Assembly: GCF_900142915.1 (NCBI RefSeq)
Contig: NZ_FRCM01000004.1
Span: 1-64,000, forward strand
Source: Mucilaginibacter sp. OK098
Lineage (GTDB): Bacteria; Bacteroidota; Bacteroidia; Sphingobacteriales; Sphingobacteriaceae
Direction of reading: 5' to 3'
Length of the DNA: 64,000 nucleotides
The position numbers and the translations under genes are program-made. The notes under the pieces are model-generated. The model ran no database searches, was not told the origin of the DNA, and saw only the letters and a program-made list of their open reading frames with translations. This document shows, in pieces, positions 1 through 9,549 of this stretch; the stretch's first letter is position 1; every line of letters starts with the position of its first letter.

Positions 1-3000
1 AGGCCGGCCCCAAACGGGTTATCTTCATACTGTAGGTCCGCTTAGTTACTCCATCCTGGGCCGTCGCTACTGCCACAATCGTGTTATCTCCTACATTTAA
101 TGAAATCGAGCCGGAGGCGCTACCAGAGGCTACCACTACATTGTTTACAGTTATCGTATTGGTCGCATCAGGGCTTGTTGGAGTTACCGTTAGTGAGCTA
201 ACCGTATTGCCTACTGTCGCTATATAATCCTTATAATCCGCACCTGATACCGGTACCAGCGCTGTTTGCGGGTTGAGCGTAAGGTAGGTTAACTGAACAT
301 TGCTTGACGGTGCTGTACGGATTACCGTTATTGTATATGTCTTTATGGTGCTGCCGTCCTGAGCGGTTACCTGCACATCTATTGGGTTACTACCCGAATT
401 TAATGCCAGCGCGCCTGAGGCGCTCCCGCTGCTTAATGCAGAATATCCACCTCCGTTTACCTGCACCTGGATCGTGGCATTCACGTCTGTTATCGATGCT
501 GTTACTGTTGTTGTAGCCGTTGGATAAGGTACCGTAACGGTGTAGCCAGTTGTCGTTGCAGGGTTAAACACCGGACTGAACGCTCCTGCACTCGTGCTCA
601 GCGCCGATAAGGTCGCATCTGTGGTTCCTGTGATAGTCAGCGTTCCTGCTATATAGCCAATGTTATAATCTGCATCAACCGCACCGCTTGCTGTTATGGT
701 ATATGGCCCTACAGGTGATGCAGCTGTAGCTGTGGTGCTAAGTGTTGGCTGTGTGGTCAGGCTCGCTCCGGTATCACCGTTTACCAATCCGGTGAAACTT
801 GCCGTCAAAGTCGGAATTGGATCGCCATAAACCTTAGTCTGGTTGTCAGCTGTAATAGTTAAAGGTGCTGCGCCAATGGTTAGCGTACCGGCCACATAGC
901 TGATGGTATAATTCGGATCAACAGCTCCGCTTGCAGTTATAGAAAATGGATTGCCTGAAACATGTGATGCTGCTGTAGCCGTTGTAGTTAATGTTGGTTG
1001 AGTGGTCAAGCTACCGCCTGTATCGCCATTTACAAATCCGGTGAAGCTTGCCGTTAAGGTTGGCAGTGCATCGCCATAAGCTTTAGTCTGATTGTCTGCT
1101 GTGATAGTTAAAGGAGCCGTACCCACGGTTAACGAACCGGCTACATAGCTGATGGTATAATCTGCATCAACGGCTCCGCTTGCTGTTATAGTATATGGAT
1201 TCCCCGCTACCGTTGATGCAGCGGTAGCCGTAGTAGTTAATGTAGGTTGAGTGGTTAAGCTACTATTGGTATCACCATTAACAAGACCGGTATAGCTGGC
1301 AGTTAATGTTGGTAAGGCAGCACCATAAACTTTAGTCTGATTATCTGCTGTGATAGTTAAAGGTGCGGTACCAACGGTTAATGTACCGGCCACATAGCTG
1401 ATGCTATAGTTCGGATCAACTGCTCCACTTGCTGTTATAGAAAACGGATTTCCAGCAACATGTGATGCCGCAGTAGCGGTTGTAGTTAGTGTTGGCTGTG
1501 TGGTTAAGCTGCCGCCTGTATCACCATTTACAAATCCGGTAAAACTTGCAGTTAGTGTTGGCAACGCTGCCCCGTAAGCTTTAGTCTGGTTATTTGCCGT
1601 GATGGTTAGCGGTGCCGTACCCACAGTTAGTGAACCGGCTACATAGCTGATGGTATAATCTGCATCAACGGCTCCGCTTGCTGTTATTGAATATGGGTTT
1701 CCCGCAACGGTTGATGCAGCTGTAGCTGTTGTGGTTAATGTAGGTTGTGTGGTTAAACTACCACCTGTATCGCCATTAACAAAACCTGTATAGCTGGCGG
1801 TTAACGTTGGTAAGGCAGCACCATAAACTTTAGTCTGGTTATTTGCCGTGATGGTTAAAGGTGCAGTACCAACGGTTAGCGTGCCGGCCACATAGCTGAT
1901 GCTATAGTTCGGATCAACTGCTCCGCTTGCTGTTATAGTATACGGGCTTCCTGCAACATGTGATGCTGCAGTGGCCGTAGTACTTAATGTTGGCTGTGTG
2001 GTTAAGCTGCCGCCTGTGTCACCATTTACAAATCCGGTGAAACTTGCGGTTAAGGTTGGCAGTGCAGCTCCATAAGCTTTAGTCTGGTTATTCGCTGTGA
2101 TGGTTAGCGGTGCTGTGCCCACAGTTAGTGAACCGGCTACATAGCTGATGGTATAATCAGCATCAACTGCTCCGCTTGCGGTTATTGAATATGGGTTTCC
2201 CGCAACAGTTGATGCAGCGGTAGCAGTAGTGGTTAATGTAGGTTGTGTGGTTAAACTACCACCTGTATCGCCATTAACAAGACCGGTATAGCTGGCAGTT
2301 AATGTTGGTAAGGCAGCACCATAAACTTTAGTCTGGTTATTTGCCGTGATGGTTAGCGGTGCTGTGCCCACAGTTAGTGAACCAGCAACATAACTAATGG
2401 TATAATCTGCATCAACAGCTCCGCTTGCAGTTATAGAAAACGGACTTCCTGCAACATGTGATGCCGCAGTAGCGGTTGTTGTTAATGTTGGCTGTGTGGT
2501 TAAACTACCACCCGTATCGCCATTCACAAAGCCGGTGAAGCTGGCGGTTAAGGTTGGCAACGCAGCTCCATAAGCTTTAGACTGGTTATTTGCAGTTACA
2601 GTTAAAGGAGCAGTGGTTACAGTTAGTGAGCCCGCTACGTTGCTAATAGTGTAATTAGCTGCCGCCGCCCCGCTTGCTGTTATAGTATACGGACTTCCTG
2701 CAACGTGTGAAGCTGCAGTAGCTGTTGTGCTTAATGTTGGCTGTGTGGTTAAAATAGCTGAGGTTTCGCTGTTTACAAAACCGCTGTAACTGGCAGTTAA
2801 AGTTGGCAATGCAGCTCCGTAAACTTTAGTCTGATTATTTGCTGTGATAGTTAAGGCAGCTTTATTTACGGTTAATAACTGAATAACATCCGTCGCTGCT
2901 GTATGTGTTGCATCACCAGCCTGCGAGGCTGTGATGTGCGCTGTACCCTGCCCAACAATGTGAATATTGCCACTTACTATAGTAGCTACGGCTGTATTAT

Positions 3001-4324
3001 CACTGGCATATGTAATTGTTACAGCACCGTTAGTGCTTGTTGCTCCCGGTGAAAAATCAGCATCTCCGTATGTTTTAGCAGGCAATGCAGTAAAGGTAAT
3101 AGTTTCAGGGGGCAGCGTTACTGCAAAAGTTGTTGACGGCCCTGCTGCAGGTGCTGAATTACCTGCTAAGTCTGTAGCAGTTCCTGCCGCTATGCTAATA
3201 CCCAGGGTACCGCTTCCGGTTATACTTGAAATAGTAACCGTACGTGTAAGGCCGCTACCCGAAACCGCTAAACTGCCGCTTGCCCCCCCGCTTGAATTTA
3301 AAGTAATATTTCCTGTAGCAAGCGTACTTGAATTAAAATTAGCATCGGCATAAGTTACCGTATAGGTTACTGAACCTGAGCCGGTAGCAATTGTACTTAC
3401 TGATGGGCTTCCTATACTTATTGTTGGCGCTGTTTTATCAATGGTATAGCTTTGCCCGGCAAAAGGCAATGCTGTGCTTATTCCCTGTGATAAACCCGTT
3501 GCATTTGCGAGGTTTAATTGAATGGTTCCACTGCCTGTTCCAGTAGTTACAGGCACCGTCCATGTTATGTTGTCGGAAGAGGTTGGGGTGCCAATACCTG
3601 CACTGGAAACTCCCGTGGTGGTTAATGAAAAATTGCTGGCGGTTACTCCTGTAACCGCTGACCCAAAGATTGCATTAAATGAAACTGACGAGGCATTGCT
3701 ATAGGTACCCGATACACGGTTAAGCGAACTTATTGTAGTAGCCGTGGCTGTTGTAACATTATCAACACCAATACCAAATGCTGTTGCACTTGAAGATGTA
3801 AATCTTATTTCATCAATATTATCAAAACTACTGGTTAATGTTACAGCTATTGGTGTGGTGGCGCTTAAAACAGCCGTTGTAACTGAACCTATTTCAGAAC
3901 CGGCTTTGTAAGCATGCACTGTAATTGACTGACTTCCACCGGCACTAACACCTACAGAAGTAGGGGCAACTGAGATCCCTGTTAACTTAAAAGTCCCGCC
4001 TGAAGTGCTAAATAATCTCGCATAAGAAAGCGTTGGCCCTGTCCCGGTTTTTTGCAGCCTTAAATAAGGTTGCGGCGAAATTGTTGAACGGATGTCCAAT
4101 GCGCCAGTTCCTACAATTTCTGCAGAAAAACCAGTAGCCTGCGAACAGTCAGCACTTGTAAATGCATGAGTTACATCATTTGTACCGGAAGCTATTGAAG
4201 TGGAAGCAGTAAAACAGGACCAATCAATATTTGCCCCTGATTGTGCTTTTGACGACAGGGAAAATCCCGCCACCATCACAAAAAGCAAAATGTAAAATCT
4301 GGTAAAACGTAAAAGTTTATTCAT
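1..4324 (-). CDS. Giant secreted MBG-repeat surface protein (C-terminus outside window)
   Basis: The minus-strand frame is open from an ATG at 4324 to the window edge, about 1441 codons, so the gene is 3'-truncated here. It starts with a signal peptide ending ..SLSSKAQ. A poorly conserved beta-rich N-terminal half follows, then nine tandem MBG-type domains of 83 residues each, recognisable by the NNQTKVYGAALPTLTA motif. The last visible part is a cadherin-like beta-sandwich ending AQDGVTKRTYSMKITR. I followed the frame at both ends and it is intact. Such proteins are cell-surface or secreted adhesins, and in this phylum they usually leave by type IX secretion. The sorting domain would lie beyond base 1, so export by that route is inference. 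Plus-strand ORFs inside this gene are shadows of its low-complexity codons. Confidence 0.85.
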   Translation of the reverse strand, partial: MNKLLRFTRFYILLFVMVAGFSLSSKAQSGANIDWSCFTASTSIASGTNDVTHAFTSADCSQATGFSAEIVGTGALDIRSTISPQPYLRLQKTGTGPTLSYARLFSTSGGTFKLTGISVAPTSVGVSAGGSQSITVHAYKAGSEIGSVTTAVLSATTPIAVTLTSSFDNIDEIRFTSSSATAFGIGVDNVTTATATTISSLNRVSGTYSNASSVSFNAIFGSAVTGVTASNFSLTTTGVSSAGIGTPTSSDNITWTVPVTTGTGSGTIQLNLANATGLSQGISTALPFAGQSYTIDKTAPTISIGSPSVSTIATGSGSVTYTVTYADANFNSSTLATGNITLNSSGGASGSLAVSGSGLTRTVTISSITGSGTLGISIAAGTATDLAGNSAPAAGPSTTFAVTLPPETITFTALPAKTYGDADFSPGATSTNGAVTITYASDNTAVATIVSGNIHIVGQGTAHITASQAGDATHTAATDVIQLLTVNKAALTITANNQTKVYGAALPTLTASYSGFVNSETSAILTTQPTLSTTATAASHVAGSPYTITASGAAAANYTISNVAGSLTVTTAPLTVTANNQSKAYGAALPTLTASFTGFVNGDTGGSLTTQPTLTTTATAASHVAGSPFSITASGAVDADYTISYVAGSLTVGTAPLTITANNQTKVYGAALPTLTASYTGLVNGDTGGSLTTQPTLTTTATAASTVAGNPYSITASGAVDADYTISYVAGSLTVGTAPLTITANNQTKAYGAALPTLTASFTGFVNGDTGGSLTTQPTLSTTATAASHVAGSPYTITASGAVDPNYSISYVAGTLTVGTAPLTITANNQTKVYGAALPTLTASYTGFVNGDTGGSLTTQPTLTTTATAASTVAGNPYSITASGAVDADYTISYVAGSLTVGTAPLTITANNQTKAYGAALPTLTASFTGFVNGDTGGSLTTQPTLTTTATAASHVAGNPFSITASGAVDPNYSISYVAGTLTVGTAPLTITADNQTKVYGAALPTLTASYTGLVNGDTNSSLTTQPTLTTTATAASTVAGNPYTITASGAVDADYTISYVAGSLTVGTAPLTITADNQTKAYGDALPTLTASFTGFVNGDTGGSLTTQPTLTTTATAASHVSGNPFSITASGAVDPNYTISYVAGTLTIGAAPLTITADNQTKVYGDPIPTLTASFTGLVNGDTGASLTTQPTLSTTATAASPVGPYTITASGAVDADYNIGYIAGTLTITGTTDATLSALSTSAGAFSPVFNPATTTGYTVTVPYPTATTTVTASITDVNATIQVQVNGGGYSALSSGSASGALALNSGSNPIDVQVTAQDGSTIKTYTITVIRTAPSSNVQLTYLTLNPQTALVPVSGADYKDYIATVGNTVSSLTVTPTSPDATNTITVNNVVVASGSASGSISLNVGDNTIVAVATAQDGVTKRTYSMKITRLGPA
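640..2850 (-). repeat. Nine tandem 249-bp repeats encoding MBG domains
   Basis: The anchor CTTTAGTCTG or a close variant recurs on the plus strand at 832, 1081, 1330, 1579, 1828, 2077, 2326, 2575 and 2824, exactly 249 bp apart each time. Units starting at 832, 1330 and 1828 share one set of variants (TTCGGATCAAC, CATGTGATGC). Units at 1081, 1579 and 2077 share another (TCTGCATCAAC, CGTTGATGC). The array therefore grew partly as a 498-bp dimer. The unit at 2326 is a mosaic of both types, which suggests unequal crossing-over. Confidence 0.95.
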
Positions 4325-4400
4325 GGTTTATCTTATTAAATAAAAATAACATCTATATATTCTGTGTTTATATTCCATTTAGCTGAACAGGTAAGCACAT

Positions 4401-5330
4401 TTAAGCATTTAAAAAACATTGGCCTGTTCTAAATCCATAATTCGCGGCAAATCTTGCCGGAACAAGTGAATTATTAATTTTAAAAAAATTAATAAAAAGT
4501 ATTTTGTTTCCCTTACACGCTACTGTAAAATCATTATCTGCTCGTATAATGGTTCCGGGTGCTTTATCTAAATTATTTTCGGTTGTGATAAAAGCATCCA
4601 AAATCTTCAGCTCCATCCCGCCAATTGCTGTAATTGCTCCCATATTCCAGGAGTTACATGCTTTAATCAGATCAACAATTTCCTCACCTTCCATCTCACT
4701 CCAATTGATCATTACATCTTTAAGTATCGGCTTGTCATAGTAAACAGCGTTGCTCTCATCCTGCGCAGATCCTGGCAGCTTTTTCCCTGCATTTATTGTA
4801 TCCAGCATTTCTATAACTCCTTTTACTTGCAACTCGCCGAATAACTGATATGCCATATCATAATTAATATATGGCTGGTTAGGTATTTTATATTGCCACG
4901 CAACCGGGCCGCTATCCAATTCGTTCGTCATTTTATGGATGACTAACCCAATTTCTTTAAGTCCCTTTTTTAGTTGCCAGAAAACCGGTGAAGGCCCTCT
5001 GAACTGGGGCAACAATCCGAAATGTATATTAAAGATGCCATGTCTAACATCATTCAGCAAATCTGTTTTTATTATATTACCATACCCTGAAAAAAAAATA
5101 ATATCCGGCTGGTTTATTTGCTGCCAACTATACAAATCATCTTTACTATTCTCAAAAGTTAATGCAATGCCCGCTGCATTACAAAACCGTGTTGTTTCTC
5201 CCGGGTTATTTTCGGGGTCTGTTGATCTTCCAACATATAATATAACCCCTGCTTTATTTTTATAGTTATATAAATATGAAAGCAGGGGTATATACAATTT
5301 TGCTGAATTTGATACAATACCTATTATCAT
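4401..5330 (-). CDS. Formyltransferase-like protein (Fmt/ArnA-N fold)
   Basis: This 309-residue protein resembles the formyl transferase family that moves a one-carbon group from 10-formyl-tetrahydrofolate to an amine, as in methionyl-tRNA formyltransferase or sugar N-formyltransferases. The motif FNIHFGLLPQFRG (about residues 100-112) corresponds to the catalytic Asn-x-His and SLLP segment. ELDSGPVAWQ (near 138-147) carries the expected catalytic Asp. The C-terminal third resembles an Fmt C-terminal barrel. The ATG at 5330 is preferred over an upstream TTG. It lies 31 bp downstream of the collar gene on the same strand, so the two are probably co-transcribed. The substrate is unknown. Given the neighbours, a sugar or protein amine is as likely as Met-tRNA, and the housekeeping fmt is probably elsewhere. 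Confidence 0.7.
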   Translation of the reverse strand: MIIGIVSNSAKLYIPLLSYLYNYKNKAGVILYVGRSTDPENNPGETTRFCNAAGIALTFENSKDDLYSWQQINQPDIIFFSGYGNIIKTDLLNDVRHGIFNIHFGLLPQFRGPSPVFWQLKKGLKEIGLVIHKMTNELDSGPVAWQYKIPNQPYINYDMAYQLFGELQVKGVIEMLDTINAGKKLPGSAQDESNAVYYDKPILKDVMINWSEMEGEEIVDLIKACNSWNMGAITAIGGMELKILDAFITTENNLDKAPGTIIRADNDFTVACKGNKILFINFFKINNSLVPARFAANYGFRTGQCFLNA

Positions 5331-5361
5331 CAGCAATTATTCGAAAAAGCCCCTTTACTCA

Positions 5362-5901
5362 TTAGTTCCTTGAAGGGAATACACCTTCCATAGCAATAAT
5401 AAATGTCACAGCCAAAAATGGTGGCATATTATTATGCGGCAGCGAATTCCCTGTCAATCCAATAGCCTCAGGGGCCAAAGTTGTATTAGCATTTCCTGCA
5501 GGTGGAATAAAATTTAAAGGATTACCACCCGCATCGTTATCAATCGAAAGTGCCAAAATACCATTAGTTGGCGTGCCTTGGGTTGCAGTTGTTGTACTTG
5601 CATTAACCAAGTGGTTATGCGCTGGCATCTCAGAGGTAAGCAGGGTAACATTTTCAGTTCCGGCGAATTCACCAATAACACGTGGGGTTAACCCTGGGCC
5701 TGTTCCCCAATGCATAGGCATAATACCCTGAAAGTTAGGTAAAGCAAAGGTGGTTGTACCGTTACCGCCATAAGTGGTTCCGAGAATTGAAAACAAAGCG
5801 GCGTATTGAGAAATAGGCAGAAGCTGACCATTGCACAATGCCCATCCGCGAGGCGCAAAATTTCCAGCAAAAAGCGAGATTGATCCTAAAATAGGCTCCA
5901 T
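5362..5901 (-). CDS. Phage tail collar domain protein (microcystin-dependent protein type)
   Basis: The 179-residue protein begins MEPILGSISLFAGNFAPRGW and continues with CNGQLLPISQYAALFSILGT, the classic start of bacterial tail-collar (MdpB-like) proteins. The tail has EMPAHNHLV (near 90-98) and a final FLAVTFIIAMEGVFP segment. Length and architecture match the stand-alone bacterial family found in clusters in many Bacteroidetes, not a full phage tail fibre. No other phage structural, packaging or integrase gene is nearby, so this is not a prophage. There is no signal peptide, so if it reaches the surface it needs a non-Sec route. It is divergent from the enzyme cluster starting at 6334. The biological role of the family is poorly known. 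Confidence 0.85.
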   Translation of the reverse strand: MEPILGSISLFAGNFAPRGWALCNGQLLPISQYAALFSILGTTYGGNGTTTFALPNFQGIMPMHWGTGPGLTPRVIGEFAGTENVTLLTSEMPAHNHLVNASTTTATQGTPTNGILALSIDNDAGGNPLNFIPPAGNANTTLAPEAIGLTGNSLPHNNMPPFLAVTFIIAMEGVFPSRN

Positions 5902-6333
5902 AATTTTTAATTTTAATGTGATTAGTTAATTGTTTAAGTTATTTATGTTGTAATTGGTATTTAATTTGCCGCTTAAAATTGTTATATATGATACTTTCTG
6001 ATGCTTTTATATTAATAAATAGCATAAAAAGTAAAAACACATAAAAACACAAACAGGGATAGAGGGCAATAAATATATTTATTGCCGATTTATTCCTTAA
6101 TTAAATTTCAGGGAGTAAAATTTTAGTAAGTTCTAGAAGGTTTTGGTTTCTATTCATTAGTCAAAAAGTTCAGGTACGTTGTTTAATTGGCTAAATTTAT
6201 AAACAAAAAAATTAAGAAGCAAATATTATTCGTAATTATAACCCCTTGTTTATTACACTGAACCAAAACTAAATTAATGATAATTGTTTTTATTAAATAA
6301 ACCTTTAATTTTAGCACACCTAATCACATTTAT
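5902..6333. other. AT-rich divergent intergenic region
   Basis: This 432-bp AT-rich gap separates the collar gene (minus) from the HExxH gene (plus), so it should contain promoters in both directions. I see no RNA gene, clear operator or coding potential. A weak TTG ... TTTAATTTTAG arrangement around 6285-6313 could be a promoter for the plus-strand operon. Confidence 0.5.
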
Positions 6334-6828
6334 ATGTTGGCTATATTGGCTAAGATTCTTTCATTCATTCAGGAAACAGGTTTGAGTTATAAACTTGAGC
6401 CTATCGATAATGCCACTTTTTTACCTGGTATTAGATTAAACCAGGGAACCATTATTATTGATAATGAGAAGCTGTTATATCCCGGTGATATACTTCACGA
6501 AGCCGGACACCTGGCAACTATGCCACCCATGATCCGCGAAACCATGAGCGATAATTTAGAGAACAATGATTTGAACCAGGGCGGCGAGCTAATGGCCATA
6601 GCATGGTCGTACGCAGCCTGTGTACATCTTAATATTGATCCGCTTATAGTATTTCACCCGCATGGTTATAAGGGCTGGAGTAAAAACCTTGCAGAAACTT
6701 TTACCGGTGGTGGCGAAATGGGCGTTCCCATGCTGCAATGGACAGGAATGACTTATGATGCCAGGAAAGCAAAAGAACTTAATATAAAGCCTTTTCCGCA
6801 CATGATTTGCTGGTTAAGAGAAAACTAA
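6334..6828 (+). CDS. Small HExxH protein, putative zinc metallopeptidase-like
   Basis: This 164-residue protein has no recognised name. It has a clear zincin-type motif HEAGH at residues 55-59 within GDILHEAGHLA, and a GGELMAIAW segment (E85) 25 residues later that could supply a third metal ligand. No signal peptide or membrane segment is visible, so it is cytoplasmic. It opens a tightly packed plus-strand run: the beta-hydroxylase-like gene starts 16 bp after its stop. A protease or metal-binding role on the nearby collar or surface proteins is possible, but only the HExxH motif is seen directly. Confidence 0.6.
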   Translation: MLAILAKILSFIQETGLSYKLEPIDNATFLPGIRLNQGTIIIDNEKLLYPGDILHEAGHLATMPPMIRETMSDNLENNDLNQGGELMAIAWSYAACVHLNIDPLIVFHPHGYKGWSKNLAETFTGGGEMGVPMLQWTGMTYDARKAKELNIKPFPHMICWLREN

Positions 6829-6844
6829 TTATACTATAATATAC

Positions 6845-7552
6845 ATGATCCGTTTCGCAAAGCTGAAGCTACCTTTTAATATAGAGAAAATGCAAACTGA
6901 GCTATCCTCATTTAAAGATGGATGGAAGGCGCACTTTAATAAATATTATTATGAAGGATCATGGGCGGGTCTTGCACTTCGTTCTCCCGGCGGGCAAAGC
7001 AAAAATATTATTCCCGAACTAATAACTGATGCTGTTTATATGGATACGGAGCTAATGCCTTCCTTTCCGTCAGTAATTGAACTGGTAAATACGCTTAAAT
7101 GCCCGATAAAATCTGTACGCTTTTTAAATTTACAGGCTGGAGCTATAATTAAACCCCACAGGGATAATGAGCTTGCTTTTGAAAAAGGCGAAGCCCGTTT
7201 ACATTTTACAGTTATAACCAACCCCGATGTAAAGTTTTATATCGAAGATGACAGAGTACCCTTTAAGGAAGGCGACTGCTGGTATATGAATGCCAATTTA
7301 ATGCACCGCGTAAGTAATGAAGGAAGCACAGACAGGATCCATTTAATAATTGATTGCGAAGTAAATAACTGGCTAAGTGAAATGATAACACTGTCAGATG
7401 AGAGTTCATCCAGAGAAGATGATCCGGGATATGATACTTCAATGATTATTTATGCATTAAGAAGAAAAAATGAAGAGGGAACCAACAGGCTTGCAGACGA
7501 GCTTGAAAAGCAGCTGAATGACGCAAAAACTAACAATGCCGGATCATTTTAA
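6845..7552 (+). CDS. Aspartyl/asparaginyl beta-hydroxylase-like 2OG-Fe(II) dioxygenase
   Basis: The 235-residue protein has the double-stranded beta-helix core of the aspartyl/asparaginyl beta-hydroxylase family. AGAIIKPHRDNEL carries the iron ligands H105-x-D107. MHRVSNEGSTDRIHL carries the distal His (about 154) and the Arg (about 164) expected to bind 2-oxoglutarate. Family members hydroxylate Asp/Asn side chains or small-molecule acids. The product overlaps the sulfotransferase reading frame by 17 bases if that gene starts at 7536, which implies translational coupling. The target is unknown; the neighbouring collar or surface proteins are candidates only by proximity. Confidence 0.8.
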   Translation: MIRFAKLKLPFNIEKMQTELSSFKDGWKAHFNKYYYEGSWAGLALRSPGGQSKNIIPELITDAVYMDTELMPSFPSVIELVNTLKCPIKSVRFLNLQAGAIIKPHRDNELAFEKGEARLHFTVITNPDVKFYIEDDRVPFKEGDCWYMNANLMHRVSNEGSTDRIHLIIDCEVNNWLSEMITLSDESSSREDDPGYDTSMIIYALRRKNEEGTNRLADELEKQLNDAKTNNAGSF

Positions 7553-8519
7553 TAATTATATGGATAACTTTCCGCTTAAGAACTGGATCCCGTACAAACT
7601 TGTAAATATTGATGGACAAATGCAATGCTACTGGCTTGATACTTTTAGCAAGCCATTTTCTGAACCTTTTTTTGATGAAACGATTTTAAAGTATAGAACC
7701 TTAAGAGGCAAAAACGGTGCTATAGAATCTATTAGCGATTTACAGCTTTTTGATGAATGGACGGATAATTTACCGGATGTTGAACCGGCTGCAATTATTT
7801 TTCATATTTCACGCTGCGGCTCAACACTTGTTTCGCAATTGTTAACTACATCAAACGAACATATTGTAATGCCCGAAGTGCGTTTTTTTGACGACCTGCT
7901 TCGCCTGCCATATCAGTATCCTGGCTTTACTGCGGATGTAACCTCCGACCTTTTAAAAAAAGCGATAAAATATTACGGGCAAAAAAAATCACATGCCGAA
8001 AAACGTTTGTACATTAAGGCAGACAGCTGGCACATATTTTTTTACGAACAATTACGGCGGCTGTATCCAACAGTTCCTTTTGTTTTGATGTACAGAAACC
8101 CTAATGAAGTATTTAATTCGCATAAAAAACTACCAGGTATGCAGTCGGTACCCGGCTTAATTGAGCCTGGTGTTTTTGGATTTGCAGATGGCGAGGAAGC
8201 GCAATACAATCATGATGAATATCTTGCAGCGGTGCTTGAAAAATATCTGGATAAATACCTTCAAATTATAAAAACCGACAGTCGCTTTTTACTTGTTAAT
8301 TATAATGAAGGGCCAATGCCTATTATGCAAAAGATAGCTACTTTTACTAATACGCCTGTTAGTGATGATGTTTTATTAGCTATGGAGAAAAGAAGCCATT
8401 ATAATTCCAAAAAGCCACGTGAGGTTTTTTCGGAGACTTCCCCAATTAATATCCCGGAGTGCCTGGATAAAACCATGCAACTTTATTACCTGCTTGACGA
8501 AAAACGAAAAAAAATTTAA
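7536..8519 (+). CDS. Sulfotransferase family protein
   Basis: This protein of about 327 residues has IIFHISRCGSTLVSQLL (near residue 87-103), the 5'-phosphosulfate-binding loop of PAPS-dependent sulfotransferases. VPFVLMYRNPNEVFNSH (near 180-196) matches the 3'-phosphate-binding segment. It would transfer sulfate from PAPS to a hydroxyl or amine, or the fold may serve a related group transfer. Starts at 7518, 7536 and 7560 are all possible. 7536 gives a modest overlap with the upstream gene and is preferred without strong evidence. It lies between two 2OG dioxygenases, and an APS kinase that could make its PAPS donor ends just beyond the next gene. Confidence 0.8.
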   Translation: MPDHFNNYMDNFPLKNWIPYKLVNIDGQMQCYWLDTFSKPFSEPFFDETILKYRTLRGKNGAIESISDLQLFDEWTDNLPDVEPAAIIFHISRCGSTLVSQLLTTSNEHIVMPEVRFFDDLLRLPYQYPGFTADVTSDLLKKAIKYYGQKKSHAEKRLYIKADSWHIFFYEQLRRLYPTVPFVLMYRNPNEVFNSHKKLPGMQSVPGLIEPGVFGFADGEEAQYNHDEYLAAVLEKYLDKYLQIIKTDSRFLLVNYNEGPMPIMQKIATFTNTPVSDDVLLAMEKRSHYNSKKPREVFSETSPINIPECLDKTMQLYYLLDEKRKKI

Positions 8520-8544
8520 TTTACAACCTAAACATATCCGTTTT

Positions 8545-9543
8545 ATGCCTGATATATTATTGCCGCCTGTTGAAGAAGTTGGACAACTGCAGATAATGCA
8601 TTTAAAAAGATACTGGCATAAATGCATATTAAAAAGAAATGGTCAGCTTAAATCGGGCGAATATGAACAGGAGTTTCAGTTGGATAAAACATTGCTTTTT
8701 ACACTTGGATTGGGGCTTGAGCAAACTGTAAAATACTTATACCATGATGCCCCTGCTTTTGAACAATTTGAACAATGGATAATTGAAACCAACGGCAAGC
8801 CATCGCCCGAAAGCATTATTCGTTTTAACAATGCTATCGTAAATAAAAACAACATTGAACAAGTTGCTATAGCAAAAGTTTTGGATGATGAGCAGCTTGA
8901 TTTTTGGGAACGAAATGGCTATTTGATATTAAAGAATGCCGTACCAAAGGAAGATTGCGAGGAAACAATAGAAGTAATTTGCAACCATATTCAAATTAAC
9001 AGGGATGACCCGGATACATGGTACAACCCGCATCCGGCAAGACAGGGTATAATGGTGCAGCTTTTCCAGCACCCCATCCTTGAAAAAAACAGGAGTTCGG
9101 AGAAAGTCCGCGCCGCTTTTGAGCAGTTGTGGAACCGCACAGATCTATGGGTAAGTGCAGACAGGGTTGGCTTTAATCCGCCCGAAACAGAGAACTGGAA
9201 ATTCCCCGGGCCACGTCTTCACTGGGATACGGAACTAAATTTCCCCATGCCTTTTGGGCTACAGGGAATTCTTTACCTTGCCGATACCGAAGAAAACCAG
9301 GGTGCATTCAGCCTTGTGCCCGGTTTTCAGCACAGGCTTGAAAGCTGGATCGGGAGTCTTCCCCCCGGTGCAAATCCTTATAAAGAGGACTTACATGCGT
9401 TGGGCTGCATCCCCATTGCTGCAAATGCCGGCGATTTTATTGTTTGGCACCAGGCATTACCTCATGGCAGTAGCCCAAACACATCTTCAAAGCCACGATT
9501 TGTTCAATACTTCACTTACGATCCGGCGGGGATTGATCAATAG
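8545..9543 (+). CDS. Phytanoyl-CoA dioxygenase (PhyH) family protein
   Basis: The 332-residue product has a PhyH-type 2OG-Fe(II) core: LDFWERNGYLILKNAV near the N-terminal third, RLHWDTELN with the H-x-D iron ligands, and VWHQALPHGSSPN...KPRF with the distal His and the Arg for 2-oxoglutarate. An additional N-terminal region of about 110 residues precedes the core. The ATG at 8545 is chosen because the longer reading frame begins inside the sulfotransferase gene and its first 42 residues show no family similarity. It is the last gene of the plus-strand run and ends 7 bp before the convergent APS kinase. Substrate unknown. Confidence 0.8.
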   Translation: MPDILLPPVEEVGQLQIMHLKRYWHKCILKRNGQLKSGEYEQEFQLDKTLLFTLGLGLEQTVKYLYHDAPAFEQFEQWIIETNGKPSPESIIRFNNAIVNKNNIEQVAIAKVLDDEQLDFWERNGYLILKNAVPKEDCEETIEVICNHIQINRDDPDTWYNPHPARQGIMVQLFQHPILEKNRSSEKVRAAFEQLWNRTDLWVSADRVGFNPPETENWKFPGPRLHWDTELNFPMPFGLQGILYLADTEENQGAFSLVPGFQHRLESWIGSLPPGANPYKEDLHALGCIPIAANAGDFIVWHQALPHGSSPNTSSKPRFVQYFTYDPAGIDQ

Positions 9544-9549
9544 GAACCG

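Noticed and set aside
640..2850. CRISPR or satellite DNA
   Set aside because: The 249-bp repeats are in frame within a long coding region and encode MBG domains.
304..3704. Plus-strand small genes inside the MBG gene
   Set aside because: They are shadows of low-complexity Thr/Ala/Val codons on the coding strand and have no start signals.
5362..5901. Prophage
   Set aside because: Only the collar domain is phage-like; no integrase, capsid, terminase or lysis gene occurs nearby.
8419..8544. Extended N-terminus of the PhyH-like protein
   Set aside because: It lies inside the sulfotransferase gene and has no family similarity; the ATG at 8545 is better placed.
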